Assembly (NCBI GenBank): GCA_022772085.1
Contig: JALFBN010000015.1
Location: forward strand, 1-64,000
Origin: Porphyromonas sp.
GTDB taxonomy: Bacteria; Bacteroidota; Bacteroidia; Bacteroidales; Porphyromonadaceae
Reading direction: 5' to 3'
Length of the DNA: 64,000 nucleotides
Part shown: positions 51,075-59,187 of the stretch, in pieces
How positions within the stretch are numbered: the first letter of the stretch is position 1
Layout of the letters: each line of letters starts with the position of its first letter
Program-made: the position numbers and the translations under genes
Notes under the pieces: generated by a model
What the model saw: the letters and a program-made list of their open reading frames with translations, nothing else
Databases searched by the model: none
Told to the model about the DNA's origin: nothing

Positions 51075-52940
51075 ATGGCGACAAGAAGAAAAATTAGATT
51101 CAGTCTCGTATATCGAGATATGTGGCAATCTTCGGGGAAATACCAACCTCGAGCCGAGCAACTCGAAGCTATTGCACCGCTTATCGTAGAGATGGGGTGC
51201 TTTAGCCGTGTAGAAACAAATGGAGGCGCATTTGAGCAGGTACAACTCCTAGCCGGGCGCAACCCCAACGAAGCCGTAAGAGCCTTCACTCGTACCTTTA
51301 ATCAAGCAGGCATACAGACCCATATGCTTGACCGTGGGCTTAATGGACTGCGTATGTACCCCGTACCAAGTGATGTGCGCCGACTAATGTACAAGGTCAA
51401 AAAGGCTCAAGGGACGGATATTACCCGCATCTTCGACGGGCTCAATGACCCTCGCAATATCATTCCCTCTATCCACTACGCATTGGAAGCAGGCATGATT
51501 CCACAAGCCACCCTCTGTATTACCTACTCTCCCATCCACACCATCGAATACTATAGTCAATTGGCAGACCAACTGATCGACGCCGGTGCACCCGAGATCT
51601 GCCTTAAAGATATGGCAGGTATTGGGCGTCCACGCTTCTTAGGCAATCTAACACGAACCATCAAGACGAAGCACCCTGAGGTGATCATTCAGTATCATGG
51701 ACATTCAGGACCCGGATTTTCTGTTGCTTCGATGCTCGAGGTTTGCGAAAACGGGGCAGATATTATTGATGTAGCGATGGAACCCATCTCTTGGGGAAAG
51801 ATCCATCCGGATGTGATCACAATAAGAGAGATGCTCCATGATGCCGGATTTGAAGTGCCCGAAATCAATATGAATGCCTATATGAAGGCACGCTCGCTCA
51901 CCCAAAGTTTCATTGACGAAAGTCTCGGATACTTTATGACAGCAAGCAATAAAGAGACCTCTTCTCTACTCGTAGGATGTGGGTTACCCGGGGGGATGAT
52001 GGGCTCTATGATGGCGGATCTCAAGGGAGTACATGCAGGGATCAATATGTTCCTTCGCAGTAATGATCAACCCGAACTCTCCATCGACGATCTCTTGGTG
52101 AAGCTCTTCGAGGAGGTGGAATACGTTTGGCCTCGTGTAGGCTATCCCCCACTCGTTACGCCCTTTAGCCAATATGTCAAAAATATTGCCCTGATGAACG
52201 TATACAATATGGTGCGTGGTGAAGGACGATGGCAGGCTATCGACCAAAATACGTGGAATATGCTCCTCGGAAAGGCTGGGCAACTCCCCGGACCTCTTGA
52301 TGAGGAACTCATTGCGCTCGCTAAGGAAAAAGGCTTCGAGTTCTCCACTGAAGATCCTCAACAATTCTATCCTGATGCTTTAGACGAATACCGTAAGGAA
52401 ATGGATGAGAATGGCTGGGAATATGGAGCAGACGATGAAGAACTTTTCGAACTGGCTATGCACGATCGCCAATATCGAGACTTCCAAAACGGCGTAGCCA
52501 AAGAGCGTTACGATGTCGATCTAGAGAAAGCCAAGGCAGAAGCCCTAGCCAAAAAAGGATATGACGATAGCGATATAAAGAAAGCGATGCGAGCGGGTTG
52601 TATCTCAATAGAAGCCCCCGTCTCGGGTATAGTCCTTTGGGAAATTGATCCCGTAGAGGGCTCCATGGCGCCTGCCATAGGAACACCCTTTGCCACAGGT
52701 CAAAGGCTCTGCTATATCCAAAACAGCTACGGACAACTCACCGAGGTCACTGCCCTATTTACGGGTCAGGTGTCTGAAATCTGCATACCTCAAGGCTCTG
52801 CCGTACGCAAAGGTGAGGAGCTTCTCTACATGCGTCAAGCCGACAAAGAGATACTATACCCCAAGACCGAATCTCCTCTAGTACAACTAGAAAAGAGCCT
52901 TGCCGAACCGCGACACCGCATCTCCCGTCGTAAGCGATAA
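51075..52940 (+). CDS. Oxaloacetate decarboxylase alpha/pyruvate carboxylase B-type carboxyltransferase with degenerate biotinyl-like domain
   Basis: 621 aa; FSLVYRDMWQSSGKYQ (cf. RDAHQS), ICLKDMAG, HGHSGPG, but C-terminal biotinyl-like fold lacks an (A/V)MKM motif (LCYIQNSYGQL instead). Confidence 0.85.
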   Translation: MATRRKIRFSLVYRDMWQSSGKYQPRAEQLEAIAPLIVEMGCFSRVETNGGAFEQVQLLAGRNPNEAVRAFTRTFNQAGIQTHMLDRGLNGLRMYPVPSDVRRLMYKVKKAQGTDITRIFDGLNDPRNIIPSIHYALEAGMIPQATLCITYSPIHTIEYYSQLADQLIDAGAPEICLKDMAGIGRPRFLGNLTRTIKTKHPEVIIQYHGHSGPGFSVASMLEVCENGADIIDVAMEPISWGKIHPDVITIREMLHDAGFEVPEINMNAYMKARSLTQSFIDESLGYFMTASNKETSSLLVGCGLPGGMMGSMMADLKGVHAGINMFLRSNDQPELSIDDLLVKLFEEVEYVWPRVGYPPLVTPFSQYVKNIALMNVYNMVRGEGRWQAIDQNTWNMLLGKAGQLPGPLDEELIALAKEKGFEFSTEDPQQFYPDALDEYRKEMDENGWEYGADDEELFELAMHDRQYRDFQNGVAKERYDVDLEKAKAEALAKKGYDDSDIKKAMRAGCISIEAPVSGIVLWEIDPVEGSMAPAIGTPFATGQRLCYIQNSYGQLTEVTALFTGQVSEICIPQGSAVRKGEELLYMRQADKEILYPKTESPLVQLEKSLAEPRHRISRRKR

Positions 52941-52994
52941 GACCGCTACTAAAAACTGAGGGGAGGTTCTCACCCCACCCCTTAGCTCCACATC

Positions 52995-53030
52995 ACCTCT
53001 CATCTATCCCCTTGATAGATGGGAGGTTTC
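52995..53030 (+). terminator. Intrinsic terminator after carboxyltransferase gene
   Basis: ACCTCTCATCTATC / GATAGATGGGAGGT, 14 bp, then TTTCCTTTT. Confidence 0.85.
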
Positions 53031-53113
53031 CTTTTAATCGGATCTTACGAATCGGGTAAAAAGCCACCACTGCATCCGATAGTGGAGCAAACACTTTCGG
53101 TTCCAACAAAAAT

Positions 53114-53150
53114 AAAAGAGCTCCTTCATTAACGCGGAACAAGCTCTTTT
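53114..53150. terminator. Bidirectional hairpin terminator downstream of ClbS-like gene
   Basis: AAAAGAGCT 53114-53122 / AGCTCTTTT 53142-53150; A/T tracts both sides. Confidence 0.7.
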
Positions 53151-53172
53151 AATAGCAAGTATTTCTTTCGCA

Positions 53173-53712
53173 TTACTTCTTAGATGTCTTGATATGCGAT
53201 TTTATTTTCTTCATCGCCCAGTCGTAATGGCTGGCAGTTGCCGAAACACAGTAAGCTCCAAGTGGGGAAGTTCCGGTCCAAGCGAGTGCTCCTTTGGCAA
53301 AGAGTTCATCATTGGAGAACTGCTCTATCAGAGCCATTACATCTTTGTGGCTCTCTCTTAACTTTGCTTTAGCTTCCTCCAATGGCGTATTTTGGTGCTT
53401 CTTCCAAAACTCAACATTCATTGTCGGATAGGTCTTCCAATTATATGGTTCGGGTAAAAATGGCTTACATTCACCGTTGCTGTTGGCTTTTATCCAATTT
53501 AACAACAACTGATGCCATTCATACAGATGCACAAGAACGTCGCGCAGGTTTTTATCTCGACTCCAATGTGCTTCTTTACCAGCCGAGACCATTTCCTCGG
53601 AAAATGTTGTCATCTGTTGTTCCTCGCTCATATCATCAATGAGTTTCCACATTTTCTCGAATTGCCCATTGGCGGATACAAGTAAATCTCCTTTTGTTGT
53701 TGCTCGTGCCAT
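53173..53712 (-). CDS. ClbS/DfsB-family four-helix bundle protein (DUF1706)
   Basis: 179 aa; MARATTKGDLLVSANGQFEKMWKLID, DKNLRDVLVHLYEWHQLLLNW, FLPEPYNWKTYPTMN, TASHYDWAMKKIK. Confidence 0.85.
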   Translation of the reverse strand: MARATTKGDLLVSANGQFEKMWKLIDDMSEEQQMTTFSEEMVSAGKEAHWSRDKNLRDVLVHLYEWHQLLLNWIKANSNGECKPFLPEPYNWKTYPTMNVEFWKKHQNTPLEEAKAKLRESHKDVMALIEQFSNDELFAKGALAWTGTSPLGAYCVSATASHYDWAMKKIKSHIKTSKK

Positions 53713-53913
53713 GTTTTCTTATTTTAGTTGTCGATTATGATGGAGTTCCTAGAGAATAGCGCAAATGTACTTGATTTATTGCGAATAAGATACCGAGTAA
53801 TCAGGTAAAAAATACAGGGCTACACTTTTTTATCTCTTGCCCAACAAGAAAAAAACTCTTGCTCGGTAAATCCAAAAATAAGTAGCCTGGGGATAATCAA
53901 GAATACAGCAAAC

Positions 53914-53935
53914 AGATACCTATCATTGGGTATCT
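53914..53935. promoter_or_regulatory. Inverted repeat (candidate operator) upstream of feoAB
   Basis: AGATACC 53914-53920, 8-nt spacer, GGTATCT 53929-53935; lone AGATACC also at 53788-53794 near the ClbS-like gene's -33 region. Confidence 0.5.
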
Positions 53936-53978
53936 CATTTTGATATAAGCTCTCCGTTTGTCGCCTAACTTTGTGCTC

Positions 53979-56522
53979 ATGAAGTTATCTGAGATTTCAA
54001 CGGGCAAAACGGTGCTGATCCGTAAGGTAGGGGGACACGGAGCCTTCCGCAAGAGGATTCTCGAAATGGGATTCGTCGCAGGGAAGCCGATTACCGTAAT
54101 CCAAAATGCTCCTCTCAAGGACCCTGTGTATTACAGACTTATGGACTACAACGTATCTCTAAGGCGTAAAGAAGCCGCACTGATTGAGGTGGAAGAGATC
54201 GAGCCTGAAAAGGTTGCACAGATAACTCTAAATGACGAGGTAATGGTAACGGAAACCTCCTCCGTGAATCCTCTTTTCGAGAACACAATACCTACTAATA
54301 GGGATAACAATCATACAATACATGCACACACCTCCAAACATCGAAAGAAGCTCCGAGTAGCCCTCGTAGGCAATCCCAATTGCGGAAAAACCTCCCTCTT
54401 TAACCTTGCAAGTGGAGCACATGAACATGTAGGTAATTACAGTGGTGTAACTGTAGATGCCAAGGAAGCCTACTTCAACCACGGCGACTACCACATAGAG
54501 ATCGTAGACCTCCCGGGAAGCTATTCCCTATCACCCTACAGTCCCGAGGAGCTATACATCCGCAAATATCTCACCGAAGCAACCACAAGACCCGATGTCG
54601 TAATCGACGTCGTTGATACCTGCAACCTAGAGCGCAACCTCTACCTCACGATGCAGATTAAGGAGCTAAAACTTCCCATGGTAGTAGCCCTTAATATGTT
54701 CGATGAATTCGAGAACAGCAAAAGTAAACTCGACATCAAGCTCCTCTCCCAGCTGCTGGATATTCCCATGATCCCCACCGTAGGACGAGTGGCTCGAGGG
54801 GTAAAGGAACTATTCGATGCCGTGATACAATTAGCCGAAAAGGAGGTAGATGCCATAAGCGAACGAGATATAAAAATCCCCTATGGCTCTATCCTGGAGC
54901 CATCCATAGAGATCTTGACCCACAAGATCACGGAGCACCTCCCGACAATAGATACCCTCCCTGCCCGCTATATTGCCATCAAACTACTCGAAAAAGACCC
55001 TGAGATGGAGCACTCCTTACAGCAAATGGGCGACAAAGGGGAGTTTATCCTATCGGCTGTGCGCTTTGAACTGAATAAGATGAAAAGCAGTTTGGGAGAA
55101 GATAATGCGGAAACACTAATCACCGATAGACGATACGGCTATATTGCAGGAGCTTTACGCGAAACTCTCCGCCCTCATAAAAGCAATGCGCGCACCAAAA
55201 CAGATCGTATCGACCGCTGGCTGATCAATCCGCTGGTAGGCTTTCCGATATTTTTGGTATTTATCTTTTTAATGTTTCAGTGTACCTTTCAATTGGGTGC
55301 CTACCCACAAGGGTGGATTGAAATGCTTGTCGAATGGTTTGGTGGTAAAGTATCGCAAATGCTCAGCGATGGCCCTCTAAAGGATTTGCTTGTCGGAGGA
55401 ATCATCCAAGGGGTTGGAGGCGTTATCGTATTCCTTCCCCAAATACTAATCCTTTACCTCTTCATCTCCGTTATGGAAGATACCGGGTATATGGCTCGTG
55501 CAGCCTTTATGATGGACAAACTTATGCACAAAATGGGGCTGCATGGCAAGTCATTTATACCTCTGATCATGGGATTTGGATGCAATGTTCCTGCTATCAT
55601 GTCATCACGCACCATTGAGAGCCGACAGAGCCGACTCATCACCATCTTGGTCACTCCACTCATGAGTTGCAATGCGCGCTTACCGATATACGTCCTATTA
55701 GCAGGAGCCTTTTTCTCCACTCACGCAGGAACGGTATTTTTCGGCTTGTATCTATTTGGGATTATTTTGGCCATATTACTTGCTCGCCTCTTCCGCAAAG
55801 TTTTTTTCAAACAGGAGGATATTCCTTTCGTCATGGAACTCCCTCCCTACCGTATACCTACCTATAAGTCCGTACTCATACACGTATGGGACAAGGCTAA
55901 GGAGTATCTCCAAAAGATGGGAACAATCATACTTGGAGCCTCTATAATTATCTGGTTCTTGGGATATTTCCCTCGTGAAGAGGTCGTACAACGAACCGAA
56001 GCGCGTATTACGGAAGTACTCAATGATCCCCATATAATCTCTGAAAAAGAGCGTACAGAGATCATAGACTCCCTCCGCCTTGTAGGGCATACCGAGCAGC
56101 AAGAGGGTTCAATCTTGGGACAAATGGGCAAAGCGATAGAGCCTGTACTCTCCCCTCTCGGATTTGATTGGAAGATGAGTATTGCCCTACTCTCCGGACT
56201 TCCTGCCAAAGAGGTGGTCGTAGGAGCCATGGGCGTTATCTATACAGGAAACAATGATGGAAGCGATGAGGCTACCGTATTACTGACCGAACGGATCAAG
56301 CAGGAGGTACGCCCAGATGGAAGCCCTGCATTCACGCCGCTCATCGCGCTCTCATTCATGGTATTTGCCCTGCTTTACTTCCCCTGCATCGCCACGGTAA
56401 CCGCCGTAGGACGGGAGACGGGAAGTTACAAATGGAGTCTTTTCGTGATGGCATACACCTGCCTATTGGCATGGATGGCATCATTCGCAGTATATCAAAT
56501 AGGCTCCTTACTCGGATTCTAA
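53979..56522 (+). CDS. feoB: FeoA-FeoB fusion ferrous iron transporter
   Basis: ATG 53979; N-terminal FeoA-like MKLSEISTGKTVLIRKVGGHGAFRKRILEMGF, then GNPNCGKTSLFN, VGNYSGVTVDAKE, DLPGSYSL, FIPLIMGFGCNVPAIMSSRTIE. Confidence 0.95.
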   Translation: MKLSEISTGKTVLIRKVGGHGAFRKRILEMGFVAGKPITVIQNAPLKDPVYYRLMDYNVSLRRKEAALIEVEEIEPEKVAQITLNDEVMVTETSSVNPLFENTIPTNRDNNHTIHAHTSKHRKKLRVALVGNPNCGKTSLFNLASGAHEHVGNYSGVTVDAKEAYFNHGDYHIEIVDLPGSYSLSPYSPEELYIRKYLTEATTRPDVVIDVVDTCNLERNLYLTMQIKELKLPMVVALNMFDEFENSKSKLDIKLLSQLLDIPMIPTVGRVARGVKELFDAVIQLAEKEVDAISERDIKIPYGSILEPSIEILTHKITEHLPTIDTLPARYIAIKLLEKDPEMEHSLQQMGDKGEFILSAVRFELNKMKSSLGEDNAETLITDRRYGYIAGALRETLRPHKSNARTKTDRIDRWLINPLVGFPIFLVFIFLMFQCTFQLGAYPQGWIEMLVEWFGGKVSQMLSDGPLKDLLVGGIIQGVGGVIVFLPQILILYLFISVMEDTGYMARAAFMMDKLMHKMGLHGKSFIPLIMGFGCNVPAIMSSRTIESRQSRLITILVTPLMSCNARLPIYVLLAGAFFSTHAGTVFFGLYLFGIILAILLARLFRKVFFKQEDIPFVMELPPYRIPTYKSVLIHVWDKAKEYLQKMGTIILGASIIIWFLGYFPREEVVQRTEARITEVLNDPHIISEKERTEIIDSLRLVGHTEQQEGSILGQMGKAIEPVLSPLGFDWKMSIALLSGLPAKEVVVGAMGVIYTGNNDGSDEATVLLTERIKQEVRPDGSPAFTPLIALSFMVFALLYFPCIATVTAVGRETGSYKWSLFVMAYTCLLAWMASFAVYQIGSLLGF

Positions 56523-56534
56523 AACAGAATAGTT

Positions 56535-56693
56535 ATGCAATTCATTCTCGTCTGTATCATATTTGTGGTAACCGTTTTGATTGCCCTGCGCAACCTTTGG
56601 CGCATATTGTTTCCTCGTCAGGGTAAAGCATCATCTTGTACAAGTTGCTCAGGATGTCCGCATAGCCCCAGCTCCAGACCAAATTCAAAGTAA
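56535..56693 (+). CDS. FeoB-associated Cys-rich membrane protein (52 aa, not in ORF track)
   Basis: Translation MQFILVCIIFVVTVLIALRNLWRILFPRQGKASSCTSCSGCPHSPSSRPNSK*: one TM helix then CxxCxxC, 12 nt after feoB stop. Confidence 0.85.
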   Translation: MQFILVCIIFVVTVLIALRNLWRILFPRQGKASSCTSCSGCPHSPSSRPNSK

Positions 56694-56878
56694 CAAAAGG
56701 ATTAAGAGATCGTCCCGGAAAACCTCTGAAACTCCAATCCATGGGTCGTATGTCCATCATGATTGCGAGCAAAACGCCCAAGAAATCATCTTCGGCAAAG
56801 CGGACAAACATGCATCCTCAAATAGAATAAAATCCTGGCGAATACGACAGAAATAGAAACAAAATAAATTACCTCTAA

Positions 56879-57382
56879 ATGATGAATGCGTTTATCAATG
56901 CTCTTTGTAGCAATACAAAAAACGAACAAATACCAGAAGAGTATGACTTCTTTGGCAATTTAATAGGTGAATGGAATATTATTTGGAATGATCATCTAAA
57001 TGAGGTTGAACCAAGACGGGTAAAGGGAGAATGGATATTCTCATGGGTATTAGACGGCATGGCAATACAAGATCTATTTATCGTACCCTCTCGAGAAGAA
57101 CGCCTGCAAAATAAGCAACCTGATGCCGAATATGGTACAACACTTCGTTTCTTTAACCCAAAGACTTCGGAATGGGATATATTCTACGGCTGTACGGGAG
57201 AAGCGATCCGCCTCACCGCCCGAAAAATCGACAACAAGATTATCTTAACTGAAAATACAACAGAAAGGATGAGATATATCTTTTCTGATATAACAGACTC
57301 CTCCTTTTTATGGATAAAAGAGCAAGTAACCAAAAATAACGAATGGCAAACTGTTGCTAAAGTCTTTGCTGAGAGAAAATGA
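56879..57382 (+). CDS. DUF1579-like/uncharacterised small protein
   Basis: 167 aa; EYDFFGNLIGEWNIIWNDHL...TLRFFNPKTSEWDIFYGC pattern. Confidence 0.6.
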   Translation: MMNAFINALCSNTKNEQIPEEYDFFGNLIGEWNIIWNDHLNEVEPRRVKGEWIFSWVLDGMAIQDLFIVPSREERLQNKQPDAEYGTTLRFFNPKTSEWDIFYGCTGEAIRLTARKIDNKIILTENTTERMRYIFSDITDSSFLWIKEQVTKNNEWQTVAKVFAERK

Positions 57383-57489
57383 TGAAACATCTACTAATAT
57401 CGCTATACCGACTGGGAAGGAACTTTTCTCTCAACAGCTCTTCATGTAGGTGTCAGGATAACTTAAATAAACAAGTACCGAAGCAAAGA

Positions 57490-57523
57490 AGCATGTAAGG
57501 TTTTCTGCCAAACCCTACATGCT
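57490..57523. terminator. Bidirectional terminator hairpin between convergent genes
   Basis: AGCATGTAAGGTTT / AAACCCTACATGCT, 13 of 14 pairs. Confidence 0.7.
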
Positions 57524-57550
57524 CCCTTTAACATGCCGATTATGCGCTGT

Positions 57551-58132
57551 CTATTTTCCTGAAGTGGAAGTAGCCAAAAAGCGTGCAATCGCCTCTCTAA
57601 CTTCCTCGGAGCATCGCTCTAAATCGTCATTGACAAATTGCATATCAAATTTTTGGGAAAGTCCGATCTCGTACTCGGCACGAGCTAAGCGATCAGCAAT
57701 AACCTCAGCCGAGTCTGTACCACGCCCCTCAAGGCGATGGCGCAACTCCTCCAGCGATGGTGGCAACAAGAATATCGTAAGCACCTCCTTGCCATACTTT
57801 CTCTTAACCTCCAATGCACCCTCTACATCAATGTCCAAAATTAGATTCCGCCCCAAACTTTGAATCCGATCAAGTTCACTTTTAAGAGTTCCATAGTATC
57901 GCCCCGGATAAACCTCAATATATTCGATAAAGCGATCCTGCTCAATATAGTTCTGAAACTCCTGATCTGAGAGAAAATAATACTCAACACCATGTTGTTC
58001 TGTCCCACGAGGCAGACGATTAGTAGCCGAGATGGAGAATGCGAGTTGCAGAGCTTCACTAGTAATAATCCGATTGATAACGGAACTCTTACCCGTACCC
58101 GAGGGTGCTGATAGGATAACAATATGCGACAT
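57551..58132 (-). CDS. gmk: Guanylate kinase
   Basis: 193 aa; IVILSAPSGTGKSSVINRI, SATNRLPRGTEQHGVEYYFLS, DIDVEGALEVK. Confidence 0.96.
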   Translation of the reverse strand: MSHIVILSAPSGTGKSSVINRIITSEALQLAFSISATNRLPRGTEQHGVEYYFLSDQEFQNYIEQDRFIEYIEVYPGRYYGTLKSELDRIQSLGRNLILDIDVEGALEVKRKYGKEVLTIFLLPPSLEELRHRLEGRGTDSAEVIADRLARAEYEIGLSQKFDMQFVNDDLERCSEEVREAIARFLATSTSGK

Positions 58133-58134
58133 AA

Positions 58135-59046
58135 TCAGAGAGCATTAAGCACTTGTTCCTTGATCTGCTCCAGCTCATCCTTCATCTGTACAACGATTTG
58201 TTGCATCGCAGCCTGATTACTTTTAGAGCCGAGTGTATTGATCTCTCGCCCCATCTCTTGGGCGATAAATCCTAACTTTTTGCCTACTCCTACAGCAGTT
58301 GCCCCTCGCATTGTCTGCAAAAAGTATTGAAGGTGATTTGCCAGTCGCTCCTTCTCCTCGTGTACATCCAACTTCTCAATATAGTAGATCATCTCCTGCT
58401 CAAAGCGATTATTGTCGATGGGTACACCATCCAGTTTTGCCAATTCCTCGGCAAAACGTGTGCGGATATCCTCAATCCGTTGCTCCTCATAGGGGGTAAC
58501 CTCTTCCAGCAGAGCTGTGATGTTAGCAATTTTTTCCTCAAAAATGCGCTCAAGCATTGCCCCCTCCTGAGTACGGAATGCATCAAACTCATTCAACGCT
58601 TCTTGGATCAAACCTTGGAGTTTCTCTAGGTCTTCGGGAGAGACCTTCTCAGACGTATTGTCGGTTGCCGAGACCGTAACCCCAGGGAGAGAGAGAATAC
58701 GTGTTAGTAAATCCTGCGGGACGGGAATCTCATACCGGGAGGCAATATGCTTTATTTCTCGGTAGTATTGAGCGATCTTCTCTTGATCGAAGAAATGGCT
58801 CTCGGACTGCTCCTCATCAGAAGCCGCATCAGCAATTGGCGAACTCGTAATCGTTAGTTCGATCTTGCCCCGCACAACTCTTTTACTCACTAAACTCCGT
58901 ATCTCAGGCTCCGCATCCCGATACAAAGAGGGGATTCTTGCCGAGAGCTCCAACTGTTTGTTGTTCAGCGATCGTATGTTTACCGAAACGGCATTGCCGG
59001 CAATAGCTCCTTCGGACTTCCCGAAGCCAGTCATGGATAGTATCAT
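58135..59046 (-). CDS. yicC: YicC-family endoribonuclease-like protein
   Basis: 303 aa; MILSMTGFGKSEG, NIRSLNNKQLEL, GKKLGFIAQEMGREINTLGSKSN. Confidence 0.92.
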   Translation of the reverse strand: MILSMTGFGKSEGAIAGNAVSVNIRSLNNKQLELSARIPSLYRDAEPEIRSLVSKRVVRGKIELTITSSPIADAASDEEQSESHFFDQEKIAQYYREIKHIASRYEIPVPQDLLTRILSLPGVTVSATDNTSEKVSPEDLEKLQGLIQEALNEFDAFRTQEGAMLERIFEEKIANITALLEEVTPYEEQRIEDIRTRFAEELAKLDGVPIDNNRFEQEMIYYIEKLDVHEEKERLANHLQYFLQTMRGATAVGVGKKLGFIAQEMGREINTLGSKSNQAAMQQIVVQMKDELEQIKEQVLNAL

Positions 59047-59187
59047 TTCTTACTACTTCTATTACATTCCTATATGAAAAAGGGAGAGAGGTGGAAGGAG
59101 TCCTTGCGGAGAGATCCACCCCTCTCTCATCATGATCTAGTGATCCTCTATGGGAAGAGGCCCCCTTGCCTCAGGAGACAGTATCTA

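Noticed and set aside
53826-53855. TTTTTTATCTCTTGCCCAACAAGAAAAAAA inverted repeat as a terminator
   Set aside because: Lies between divergent genes where no transcript needs to end; stem only 5 bp plus A/T flanks.
53979-56522. FeoA-FeoB fusion as novel
   Set aside because: FeoAB fusions are established in Bacteroidota; only the promoter context and the small accessory ORF are flagged.
56581-56856. 91-aa (+) and 84-aa (-) ORFs downstream of feoB
   Set aside because: Overlap the far more plausible 52-aa Cys-rich ORF and non-coding spacer; no recognisable family.
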